From AC-32 sp038237925 (GTDB taxonomy: Bacteria > Actinomycetota > Thermoleophilia > Gaiellales > Gaiellaceae), in assembly GCA_038237925.1 (NCBI GenBank), contig JBBRYF010000026.1, positions 1 to 17,840 of the forward strand: DNA of 17,840 bases. The letters run 5' to 3'. Positions 1 to 7,346 of this stretch are shown here, one piece after another. The notes under the pieces were generated by a model, which was given only the letters and a program-made list of their open reading frames with translations, was not told the origin of the DNA and did no database searches. The position numbers were made by a program, and so were the translations under genes. How positions within the stretch are numbered: the first letter of the stretch is position 1; the number at the start of each line of letters is the position of its first letter.

Positions 1-588
1 GAGCACGGCGCGGCGCGAGAGCACGACGTTGTTGCGGGAGCGGTTGAGCTCGATCACCTTCGCGCGCAGCTCCTGGCCGAGGAACTCATCGAGATCCTGC
101 ACGCGGCGGATGTCGACCAGCGAGGCCGGCAGGAAGCCCCGCACGCCGAGATCGAGGATCAGGCCGCCCTTGACGACCTCGATCACCTTCCCGAGCACCG
201 GGTCCTCCGACTCGGCTGCCCGCTCGATCGCCTTCCAGGCGAGCTCGAAGCGGGCGCGCTTCTTCGAGAGGATCAGCCGCCCTTCGGCGTCCTCCTTCGT
301 AAGCACGAGCGCGTCGATCTCGTCGCCGACCGTGACCTCGTCGGCCGGGTTCACCGAGCGGCGGATCGAGAGCTCGGCCACCGGGATGACGCCTTCCGAC
401 TTGTAACCGATATCCACGAGCACCTCGTCCTTGTCCACTCGTACGACGGTGCCGTGGACGACCTCCCCTTCGTTGATCGTGGGGAAGGTGGCCTCGTAGT
501 TCGGGACGCGCTCGCCGTCCTCCGTCGTGGTCCACACGGAGGCGTCGTCGAGCTGCGTTTCCTCTCTGTTCACGGTTTCGCTGGCCAT
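1..588 (-). CDS. rpsA: 30S ribosomal protein S1, N-terminal part (runs off left edge)
   Basis: Ribosomal protein S1 binds mRNA on the 30S subunit through repeated OB-fold S1 domains. The 196 visible codons start at ATG 588 with a short acidic leader. S1 domain 1 follows at about residues 40-110 (INEGEVVHGTVVRVDKDEVL, then VDIGYKSEGVIP), and domain 2 at about 129-193 (LGKVIEVVKGGLILDLGVRG and FLPASLVDI). The frame is open to the window edge, so the remaining domains lie outside. polA lies upstream on the same strand, an adjacency seen in actinobacteria such as mycobacteria. No Shine-Dalgarno site precedes the ATG. A TATACT hexamer lies 13 nt upstream, so the leader may be very short. The family call is secure; the start is well supported because the reading frame matches S1 from the first residues. 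Confidence 0.95.
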   Translation of the reverse strand, partial: MASETVNREETQLDDASVWTTTEDGERVPNYEATFPTINEGEVVHGTVVRVDKDEVLVDIGYKSEGVIPVAELSIRRSVNPADEVTVGDEIDALVLTKEDAEGRLILSKKRARFELAWKAIERAAESEDPVLGKVIEVVKGGLILDLGVRGFLPASLVDIRRVQDLDEFLGQELRAKVIELNRSRNNVVLSRRAVL

Positions 589-601
589 CGAGAAGTCGGT
601 C

Positions 602-607
602 AGTATA
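602..607 (-). promoter_or_regulatory. candidate -10 box for rpsA (TATACT)
   Basis: TATACT on the minus strand ends 13 nt before the rpsA ATG, which would place transcription start only a few nucleotides from the start codon. No convincing -35 hexamer is seen at 16-18 nt spacing. This agrees with the absence of a Shine-Dalgarno site, but it rests on a single hexamer. Confidence 0.4.
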
Positions 608-637
608 GCCGCGTGCCGACTTCGGCCCCTGGCGCCG

Positions 638-777
638 CTAGTGCGGAGAAGGCCCGGAGCGGCCGAGCTTTGCGCCGTACCAGAACGTCGCGCCGCTCAT
701 CGTGATCTTCGCCGAGACGACGCTGCTGCCCGCACGGCCACGAGAGCAGTGACCCCTAGGACGAGAAAGCGCCGCAC
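638..777 (-). pseudogene. possible frameshifted small membrane-protein gene between polA and rpsA
   Basis: Two short frames join into one plausible small protein if a single -1 shift is allowed. The first frame starts at GTG 777 and reads MRRFLVLGVTALVAVRA, a typical basic plus hydrophobic N-terminus, before becoming an unlikely Arg/Ser-rich tail. The frame one base back continues as GSSVVSAKITMSG then ATFWYGAKLGRSGPSPH and ends at TAG 638. The switch would fall near a GCGGGCAGCAGC stretch around 725-737. The total length of 140 nt is one base short of a multiple of three. It could be a decayed gene, an assembly error or chance. There is no Shine-Dalgarno site before the GTG. I do not recognise the family. 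Confidence 0.28.
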
Positions 778-808
778 AGGGCGCGGGTACGACGACGCAC
801 GCGCCGCT

Positions 809-3367
809 TCAAGACTTCGCCTCGTTCCAGTCCCCGCCGACGCCGACGTCGACCTCGAGCGGTGGGTCGAGCGGGTAGGCGCGGCACATCTCCTCGCGCA
901 CGAGATCCTTCACCGCCGAGACCTCGGCCTCCGGCACCTCCAGCAGCAGCTCGTCGTGCACCTGCAGCACGAGGCGCGCCGCGCGGCCTTCGTCGCGCAG
1001 GCGGCGGTGGATCGCGACCATCGCCTTCTTGATCACGTCCGCGGCGGTGCCCTGCATCACCGAGTTGACGGCGAGCCGCTCGCCGAGCGAACGCGTCTGG
1101 CGGTTCGAGGCGCGGATCTCGGGCACGGGGCGGCGGCGGCCGAAGAGCGTGGTCACGAAGCCGTCTCGCGCCGCCTGCTCGATCGTGCGCTGGATGAAGT
1201 CCTGCACGTGCGGGAAGCGCGCGAGGTAGGAATCGATGTACGCCTGCGCCTCCTCACGCGGGATCTCGAGGTTCTCGGAGAGCCCGAACGACGAGATGCC
1301 GTAGATGATCCCGAAGTTGACCATCTTGGCCACGTTGCGCTCGTCCTTCGTCAGCGTCGCGCGCTCCTTGCCGAGCACCTCTGCGGCGGTCGCAGCGTGG
1401 ATGTCCTCGCCTGCTTCGAACGCCTCGCGCAGCTTGGGCTCCGCGGAGACGTGCGCGAGGATCCGCAGCTCCACCTGCGAGTAGTCGGCGGACAGCAGCT
1501 TGTGGCCCGGCTCGGCGACGAAGGCCGAGCGGATCTCGCGGCCGAGCTCGGTCCGAATCGGGATCGCCTGCAGGTTCGGGCTCGTCGTCGAGAGCCGGCC
1601 GGTGGCGGCCACGGTTTGGTTGAAGGTCGTGTGGAGGCGCCCGTCCCCGCCGATCAGCGTCGGCAGCGGCCCGAGGTACGTGTTCAGGAGCTTCGAGTAC
1701 TCGCGCCACTCCTCGATCACACCAACGATCTCGTGCTCGCCCCGGATCGTGCGCAGGACCCGAGTGTCGGTCGAGTACCCAGTCTTGCCCTTGCGGCCGG
1801 GGGTGAGCCCGAGCTGCTCGAAGAGGATCCGCGCCACCTGCTGAGTCGAGCCGAGCATGAACTTCTCGCCCGCGAGCTCGTACGCCTTGGCCTCGAGCTC
1901 CTCGACCCGGTCGGCCAGGCGCGCGGTGATCTCGCCCATCCGGTAGGTGTCGACCTTGACACCGGCCGCCTCCATTGCCGCCAGGACCGCGGTCAGCGGG
2001 AGCTCGATCTCGCGGTAGAGCGACTCGGCGCCGCGCTCGCGGACGCGCTCGAGGAGCGGCGCGCGCAGGCGCAGCGTCGCCGCGGCATGGCGGACGAGCG
2101 CGGCCGTCTCCTCCTCGGCCTCCGGCACGGGCACGAGCTCGACCCCGTATTCGGCAGCGAGGTCGTCCAGCGCGTACTCGGCTCGCCCGGGCTCGATCAG
2201 GTAGGCGAGGATCATCGTGTCGTCGGCGGCCTCGATCCGCAGGGACTTAGCGTCGTGGGCGACGAGCTCGCCGTCGAGCCGCTCCGGCCGGGGCGAGACG
2301 ACGACCTCCTCCCCGGCGGCGGCGGCAATGCGCCCGTCGTCGCCGGCCAGCGCCACGGCGCCCCCACCAAGTAACAGACTGTTACGTGGTTCCTCGCGCC
2401 AGGGGACCTCGACGCCCGTTGGCCTGAGCGCGGCAGCAGGAAGCGCTTCGTCCAGCTCGTCGACGCGGTTCAGGAGGTTGCGGAACTCGAAGCGCCTGAA
2501 CATCTCCTTCAGCTGCGAACGGTCCGGCGGCGCGAGCACGACCTCGCTCGGGTCGAAGTCGAGCTCGAGGTCGCGGCGCATCGTCGCCAGCTCCTTGGCG
2601 GCCCGCGCCTGCTCCGCGTGCTCCTTGAGCGCCTTCGACCTCGCGGGAGTCAGCTCGTCGACGTGCTCGAGCACCTCCTCGAGCGACCCGTACTGCGCGA
2701 TCAGCTGGCCCGCCGTCTTGTCGCCGATCCCGGGAACGCCCGGGATGTTGTCGGAGGGATCGCCCTTCAGCCCAATGAAGTCCGGGACCTGCTCCGGCTT
2801 GATCCCGAGCCGCAGCTCGACGCGCTCGGGTGTATAGACGTGGACGTCCGAGACACCGCGCGGGGTCATCATCAGCGCGACGTTGTCGGTCACGAGCTGG
2901 AAGGCGTCGCGGTCGGTCGAGACCACCGTTGTCTTGACCCCAGCCTCGTCCGCGAGGTGGGCGAGCGTCGCGATCACGTCGTCGGCCTCCCAGCCCTCGA
3001 ACTCGAGGTTGCGGTAGCCAAAGGCCTCGACGATCGGCCGGAAATAGGGAAACTGCTCTCGCAGCAGGTCCGGCATCGGCTTGCGCTCGCTCTTGTACGT
3101 CTCGAGCGCCTCGGTGCGGTGCACGGGCCGCGTGTCCCAGGCGACGGCGACACCCCTCGGCCGGTAGTCCGCGAGCAGCTTGAAGAGCATGTTCGCGAAG
3201 CCGAGCAGGGCGTTCGTCGAGAAGCCCTCGCTCGTGGCCAGCTCCTCGGGGAGCGCATAGAACGCGCGGTAGGCGAGGTTGTTGCCGTCGACGAGAAAGA
3301 GGTCGGAGTCGCGCGCGGGGCCGTCGTCGAGCTGCAGCTCTGCTCCGGTCAACGTCTTCGGAGACAT
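809..3367 (-). CDS. polA: DNA polymerase I, 5'-nuclease plus polymerase, no proofreading site
   Basis: DNA polymerase I removes RNA primers and fills gaps in lagging-strand synthesis and excision repair. The 852-residue protein has a 5'-3' nuclease domain at about 1-310 (LFLVDGNNLAYRAFY, GWEADDVIA, DNIPGVPGIGDKTAG). A degenerate 3'-5' exonuclease-like segment follows at about 325-450. The polymerase domain contains motif A (SADYSQVELRI, Asp628), motif B (R677, K681, F685 and Y689 in ERNVAKMVNFGIIYG) and motif C (QVHDE, Asp805-Glu806). The proofreading DxE motif is not visible, as in several actinobacterial and Thermus enzymes. I chose ATG 3367 over ATG 3388 because the latter would overlap the divergent GNAT start and adds only an Arg-rich heptapeptide. 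No good Shine-Dalgarno precedes it, but TAGACT lies 7 nt upstream, suggesting a leaderless message. rpsA follows on the same strand. Confidence 0.96.
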   Translation of the reverse strand: MSPKTLTGAELQLDDGPARDSDLFLVDGNNLAYRAFYALPEELATSEGFSTNALLGFANMLFKLLADYRPRGVAVAWDTRPVHRTEALETYKSERKPMPDLLREQFPYFRPIVEAFGYRNLEFEGWEADDVIATLAHLADEAGVKTTVVSTDRDAFQLVTDNVALMMTPRGVSDVHVYTPERVELRLGIKPEQVPDFIGLKGDPSDNIPGVPGIGDKTAGQLIAQYGSLEEVLEHVDELTPARSKALKEHAEQARAAKELATMRRDLELDFDPSEVVLAPPDRSQLKEMFRRFEFRNLLNRVDELDEALPAAALRPTGVEVPWREEPRNSLLLGGGAVALAGDDGRIAAAAGEEVVVSPRPERLDGELVAHDAKSLRIEAADDTMILAYLIEPGRAEYALDDLAAEYGVELVPVPEAEEETAALVRHAAATLRLRAPLLERVRERGAESLYREIELPLTAVLAAMEAAGVKVDTYRMGEITARLADRVEELEAKAYELAGEKFMLGSTQQVARILFEQLGLTPGRKGKTGYSTDTRVLRTIRGEHEIVGVIEEWREYSKLLNTYLGPLPTLIGGDGRLHTTFNQTVAATGRLSTTSPNLQAIPIRTELGREIRSAFVAEPGHKLLSADYSQVELRILAHVSAEPKLREAFEAGEDIHAATAAEVLGKERATLTKDERNVAKMVNFGIIYGISSFGLSENLEIPREEAQAYIDSYLARFPHVQDFIQRTIEQAARDGFVTTLFGRRRPVPEIRASNRQTRSLGERLAVNSVMQGTAADVIKKAMVAIHRRLRDEGRAARLVLQVHDELLLEVPEAEVSAVKDLVREEMCRAYPLDPPLEVDVGVGGDWNEAKS

Positions 3368-3374
3368 CTCTGCG

Positions 3375-3380
3375 AGTCTA
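3375..3380 (-). promoter_or_regulatory. candidate -10 box for polA (TAGACT), leaderless spacing
   Basis: TAGACT on the minus strand fits the actinobacterial TANNNT pattern and is separated by 7 nt from ATG 3367. Transcription would begin at or beside the start codon. The element sits between the two divergent start codons. No clear -35 hexamer is visible. Confidence 0.4.
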
Positions 3381-3386
3381 CGTCGC

Positions 3387-4328
3387 ATGGCTCGCCTCGA
3401 AGTCGTCCCGTTCTCCGACGAGCATCTGGACGCTGCCGCGACCCTGCTCGCGGGCCGTCGCGCGCGCCACCGCGAGGCGGAGCCGCTGCTTCCGGAGTCG
3501 CGTGACTTCGCAGCCGAGATCGAGCGCGAATGGCGCGCAGACGGAGCTTCTGGGGTCTTCGCGTCGGGAGGCGGGAGTGCCGTCGGGTACCTGATCGCGT
3601 CGCCGAAGCTGATGGGAGGCGGAGCCTCCTGGATGCAGGCGGGAGTCGCCGGGCTGGCGATCGACGGTGAGGCGGAGCCGATGCGGGACCTCTACGCGGC
3701 CGCGGCTCAGCGCTGGGTCGACGACGGCCACATGCGCCACGCCGTCTACGTGCCGTTGGGCGACTCGGAGCTGATCGACGCCTGGTTCCGTCTCTCCTTC
3801 GGCGCGTCGGCGGTGCTTGCTGCGCGTGAGACCGGGCCGGAGGCGGAGCCGTTCGATAGTGACGTCACGATCCGGCGCGGCACGCCAGACGACTACGACG
3901 AGGCCGCGCGGCTCGAGCTCGCGATGGGCGAGGCGATGCAGCCGGCGCCGAGCTTCTCGGGTATGCCGCTCCAGACGCAGGAAGAGGTTGCCGCGGAGTG
4001 GCGCGAGGACGGCGACAGCGACGAGTACGAGCTCTTCGTGGCGGAGCGTGGAGGCCGCATCGTCGGTCACACGCTCCTCTACCGTCGGCCACCGGACCTC
4101 CGCGTCCCCGACGGCAGCATCGACCTCGCCCAGGCATCGACCGAGCGCGAGGTGCGGGGCACCGGCGTCGGCCGCGCGCTGACCGCCCACGTGTTGCGCT
4201 GGGCGGGCGAGCACGGCTATCCCGTGATGACGACCGACTGGCGCATGACGAACCTCTGGGCCTCCCGGTTCTGGCCGAAGCGCGGCTTCCGGCCGAGCTT
4301 CCTACGCCTCTATCGCGCGCTCCCCTAA
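3387..4328 (+). CDS. tandem GNAT-family N-acetyltransferase
   Basis: This 313-residue protein is probably a cytoplasmic acyl-CoA-dependent N-acetyltransferase; its substrate is unknown. It appears to carry two GNAT folds. The N-terminal half (about 1-150) is degenerate, without a clear acetyl-CoA loop. The C-terminal half (about 159-313) starts with VTIRRGTPDDYDEAARLE and has a good motif A, EREVRGTGVGRALTAHVLRW, where RGTGVG (257-262) is the pyrophosphate-binding loop. A motif-B-like segment TNLWASRFWPKRGF (288-301) follows. Tandem GNATs with one worn domain are common in actinobacteria. ATG 3387 lies only 19 bp from the divergent polA start, so any promoter must overlap polA or its own 5' end. 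The stop TAA shares its last base with the next ATG (TAATG), suggesting translational coupling to the LarA-like gene. Confidence 0.85.
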   Translation: MARLEVVPFSDEHLDAAATLLAGRRARHREAEPLLPESRDFAAEIEREWRADGASGVFASGGGSAVGYLIASPKLMGGGASWMQAGVAGLAIDGEAEPMRDLYAAAAQRWVDDGHMRHAVYVPLGDSELIDAWFRLSFGASAVLAARETGPEAEPFDSDVTIRRGTPDDYDEAARLELAMGEAMQPAPSFSGMPLQTQEEVAAEWREDGDSDEYELFVAERGGRIVGHTLLYRRPPDLRVPDGSIDLAQASTEREVRGTGVGRALTAHVLRWAGEHGYPVMTTDWRMTNLWASRFWPKRGFRPSFLRLYRALP

Positions 4329-5836
4329 TGCAGCGCGTCCCGCTGCTCTTCGGCACGCGCCTGACCGTCGTCGACGTGCCCGACGAGGCCGTCGTGCTGC
4401 GCCCGCCGCCCCCGGGAGAGGCTGTCGCCGACGTGCACGCCGCCGTCCGCGACGCGCTCCGGTTCCCGCTCGCCGGCGATCCGCTCGAGGGGGTGGTCAC
4501 GCGTGGTGGACGGGCAACGATCGTCGTCGAGCCGCCGGCGCTCCCGCTCCCGGGCGCCCTGAACGACCCCCGGCAGGACGCGCTCGCCGCGGCCTCGGCC
4601 GAGCTCGAGCGCGCGGGCGTGCCCACCGACCGGCAGACCTTGCTCGTTGCGACCGGCCTGACGCGTAGACCGCAGCAACGAGAGCTCGAGAGCCTGAGCA
4701 TCGTCTCGCCCTCCTTCGCGCGCCGTTTCCGCGGGACGGTCGCGATCCACGACGCGGAGGACCCAGAGCTCGTCGAGCTCGACCCGGTCGGCAGCACGCC
4801 GCTGCGCGTTCACCGCGCGCTGCTCGAAACCGACCTGGTGCTGACGGTCAGCGGGGCCGAGACGGTGCTCGACGGCGGGCCGGCGCTGTTGCTCGGCTGC
4901 GGCGCCGGCGAGGCGCTGCGGGCCGCGACTGCGTATTCGCTGCTGGAGACCGGCGCCTCCCAGGGCTGGCGGCTTGCGGTGGAGCTCGAGCGGCGGCTGG
5001 CCGCTCGCGTCCCGCTGATCGGCACGTCGCTCGTGCTCGACCAGCCCCGGCTCGGCGGCGCGGCGCGCGGCTACCCGTACGACCCGGCCGCGAGCGACCG
5101 CATCGCCGGCTCACCACTCCGCCGGGGCTTCGGGCTCATGCCCGGTTTCGCACGGAACCGCGTGATCCACTCGATGCGGCGCGACCTGAGCGCCGCGGCG
5201 GCCTTTGCGGGGCCGCCTTCGGTCGCGCATGCCGAGGCGCTCTTGCGGGCCGTCGAGGCGCGCTCGGCCACGCTTGATGCCCGCCTCGACGCGATCGTGA
5301 TCGGGATCCCGCGAACGACGCCTCACCTCCCGCGCGAGCGGCCGAACCCGCTGCTCGCCGCCTACCTCGCGCTCGGTCTCGCGCTGCGGCTCTGGCGCGA
5401 GGCCTTCCCGCTCGTGGAGGGCGGGACGGCGATCCTGCTGCACCGCTTTCACCGCCACTTCGCCCACCCGACGCAGCAGCCCTACCGCGAGATCTTCCAC
5501 GCCCTACGCATGGGACCTCGCGAGCCGGAGGAGCTCCTCGGCGCGGAGCGCGCGGCGATGGCCGACCAGCGCGCCATCGCGGCATACCGCGCGGGACGCG
5601 GCTGCCACCCGCTGCTGCCCTTCGCCGACTGGGCCGGCTGCGCGCCGGCCCTCGGGCGCCTCGGCTCCGTGATCGTCGCCGGCTGCCGCGACGCGGTCGC
5701 CGCGCGCCAGCTCGGCTTCGTCCCCGCCCGCGGCCTGCCCGCCGCGCTGGAGATGGCGCACGGCCGCGCGGGAGGCAAGGCGCGCGTCGGCTACCTGCTC
5801 TCGCCGCCCTACTTCCCGCTGCGGGTGGCTCCCTAG
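4328..5836 (+). CDS. LarA-like (lactate racemase fold) protein, catalytic residues apparently lost
   Basis: The 502-residue protein resembles the LarA/DUF2088 family, whose characterised member is the nickel-pincer lactate racemase. Family-like segments are GGRATIVVEPPALPLPG (60-76), LLVATGLTRRP (105-115), and HDAEDPELVELDPVGSTPLR (141-160) followed by ALLETDLVLTVSGAETVLDGG. A second-domain strand is LDARLDAIVIGIPRTTPHLP (317-335). By eye, LarA's first catalytic His (ATGxHR) is Thr112 here. The motif carrying the second His and the cofactor Lys (HxxxGFSGGRK type) is replaced by AETVLDGGPALLLGCG. A racemase role is therefore doubtful, and a different or non-catalytic role is likely. The ATG overlaps the GNAT stop by 1 nt. 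The end overlaps livF tail-to-tail in CTAG. No larB, larC or larE is present in this window. Confidence 0.7.
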   Translation: MQRVPLLFGTRLTVVDVPDEAVVLRPPPPGEAVADVHAAVRDALRFPLAGDPLEGVVTRGGRATIVVEPPALPLPGALNDPRQDALAAASAELERAGVPTDRQTLLVATGLTRRPQQRELESLSIVSPSFARRFRGTVAIHDAEDPELVELDPVGSTPLRVHRALLETDLVLTVSGAETVLDGGPALLLGCGAGEALRAATAYSLLETGASQGWRLAVELERRLAARVPLIGTSLVLDQPRLGGAARGYPYDPAASDRIAGSPLRRGFGLMPGFARNRVIHSMRRDLSAAAAFAGPPSVAHAEALLRAVEARSATLDARLDAIVIGIPRTTPHLPRERPNPLLAAYLALGLALRLWREAFPLVEGGTAILLHRFHRHFAHPTQQPYREIFHALRMGPREPEELLGAERAAMADQRAIAAYRAGRGCHPLLPFADWAGCAPALGRLGSVIVAGCRDAVAARQLGFVPARGLPAALEMAHGRAGGKARVGYLLSPPYFPLRVAP

Positions 5837-6573
5837 TCCTCGCCGAGGTAGGTCTTGCGGACCTGCTCGTTCTCGCGCAGCGCCTTCGCGTCGTCGGCGA
5901 GTGCGACGTGGCCGGTCTCGAGCACGTATCCCCGCGAGGCCACCTCCAGCGCCATCAACGCGTTCTGCTCGACGAGCAGGATCGGAGTTCCCTGCTCGTT
6001 GATCTCGACGAGCGTCTCGAAGATGCGCTCGACGAGCACCGGCGCGAGACCCATCGAGGGCTCGTCGAGGAGCAGCAGCTTCGGCCTCGCCATCAGCGCC
6101 CTGCCGATCGCGCACATCTGTTGCTCGCCGCCGGACATCGTGCCCGCCTTCTGGCTCTTGCGCTCGGCGAGCCGCGGGAAGAGCGTGAACACGCGGTCCA
6201 TGTCCTCCCGGATCCCCGGCCGGTCGCTGCGCTGGAACGCGCCCATCTCGAGGTTCTCGAGCACGCTCATGCGCGGGAAGAGCTTGCGGCCCTCCGGCGC
6301 CTGGGCGATCCCGCTCTTGACGATGTCGTGCGGCGGCTCCTCGGTGATGTCCTCGCCGCGGAAGACGATCTTGCCCTGTCGAGGACGGTTGAGCCCGTTG
6401 ATCGAGCGCAGCGTCGTCGACTTCCCCGCGCCGTTGGCCCCGATCAGGGTCACGATCTCGCCCTCACGCACGTCCAGCGAGACCCCCTTCAGCGCGTGAA
6501 TCGAGCCGTAGTACGTGTGGACGTCCGTCAGCTCGAGGATCAGGCTGTCGGCCCGTCCTGCGCTCGCGCTCAC
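5833..6573 (-). CDS. livF: branched-chain amino acid type ABC transporter, ATP-binding protein LivF
   Basis: One of two cytoplasmic ATPases powering a HAAT-family importer. The 246-residue protein has Walker A GANGAGKST (45-53), signature MSGGEQQ (146-152) and Walker B LLLLDEP (166-172). It has VEQN at the switch position (201-204), where most ABC ATPases have His; this is usual in LivF. The family tail YLGED closes the protein. The GTG start overlaps the livG stop by 4 nt (GTGA), so the two are probably coupled. This is the last gene of the operon. Its TAG overlaps the stop of the convergent LarA-like gene in a single CTAG, leaving no room for a terminator between them. Confidence 0.95.
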   Translation of the reverse strand: MSASAGRADSLILELTDVHTYYGSIHALKGVSLDVREGEIVTLIGANGAGKSTTLRSINGLNRPRQGKIVFRGEDITEEPPHDIVKSGIAQAPEGRKLFPRMSVLENLEMGAFQRSDRPGIREDMDRVFTLFPRLAERKSQKAGTMSGGEQQMCAIGRALMARPKLLLLDEPSMGLAPVLVERIFETLVEINEQGTPILLVEQNALMALEVASRGYVLETGHVALADDAKALRENEQVRKTYLGED

Positions 6574-7346
6574 CCGGCCACCGCCGCTGTTCCGAGGTAG
6601 GCCTCGATCACGCGCGGGTCGTGCTGCACTTCCGTCGGGCTGCCCTCGGCGATCTTCTCGCCGTAGTCGAGCACCGTGACGCGGTCGGAGATGCCCATCA
6701 CGACGCGCATGTCGTGCTCGATCATCAGGATCGCGAGCTTCTGCTTGTCCCGGAGCTCGGCGACGAACTTGGTGAACTCGGCTGTCTCCTGCGGGTTCAT
6801 GCCCGCGGTCGGCTCGTCGAGGAGGAGCAGCTTGGGCTCGGTCGCCAGCGCCCGTGCCACCTCGAGCCGGCGCTGGTCGCCGTACGGAAGGTTCCGCGCG
6901 GTCGAGTCCTGCTGCTTGAGCAGGCCGACGAAGTCGAGCAACTCTCTGGCGCGCTCGGCCGCTGCGCGCTCCTCGCGCTTCAGACCGGGCGTTCGCACGA
7001 CGCTGCGGAAAAGGCCGCCCTTGAGGCGCGAGTGCATCCCGACGAGGACGTTCTCGAGCGCGCTCATGTTCTGGAAGAGTCGGATGTTCTGGAACGTACG
7101 GCCGATTCCGCGCTCGGTGATCGCGTGCGGCGGCTTACCGGTGATGTCCTTGCCGTCGAAGACGATCGTGCCGCCGGTCGGCTTGTAGACCCCGGTAAGC
7201 ATGTTGAAGAAGGTCGTCTTGCCGGCGCCGTTCGGCCCGATCAGGCTCACGATCGCGCTGTCGGGAACGACGAAGTCGACTCCGCCGACCGCCACGAGGC
7301 CACCGAACTGCTTCCGCACTCCTTCCGCCGTCAGTAGATCCGTCAT
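6570..7346 (-). CDS. livG: branched-chain amino acid type ABC transporter, ATP-binding protein LivG
   Basis: This is the second ATPase of the HAAT importer and would pair with LivF. The 258-residue protein shows Walker A GPNGAGKTT (37-45), Q-loop in RTFQNIRLF (Gln86), signature LPYGDQRRLE (153-162), Walker B LLLLDEPTAGMNP (173-185) and switch His211 in IEHDMRVVM. The MNPQET and YLG segments are typical of LivG. Length matches the family. ATG 7346 shares one base with the livM stop (TGATG), and its own stop overlaps the livF GTG by 4 nt. The substrate cannot be read from the ATPases; the operon's binding protein decides it. Confidence 0.95.
   Translation of the reverse strand: MTDLLTAEGVRKQFGGLVAVGGVDFVVPDSAIVSLIGPNGAGKTTFFNMLTGVYKPTGGTIVFDGKDITGKPPHAITERGIGRTFQNIRLFQNMSALENVLVGMHSRLKGGLFRSVVRTPGLKREERAAAERARELLDFVGLLKQQDSTARNLPYGDQRRLEVARALATEPKLLLLDEPTAGMNPQETAEFTKFVAELRDKQKLAILMIEHDMRVVMGISDRVTVLDYGEKIAEGSPTEVQHDPRVIEAYLGTAAVAG

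Noticed and set aside
615..626. Short palindrome GCCGACTTCGGC upstream of rpsA as a terminator or operator
   Set aside because: A 4-5 bp stem with no U-run is expected often by chance at this GC content.
527..2374. Long plus-strand open frame opposite polA and the rpsA 5' region
   Set aside because: It runs antisense to a certain polA. Its protein is Arg/Leu/His-rich with no motif, as expected for a shadow frame in GC-rich DNA.
3998..4327. Upstream extension of the LarA-like frame into the GNAT gene
   Set aside because: The extra residues are Arg-rich shadow sequence of the GNAT. The TAATG junction gives a natural start.
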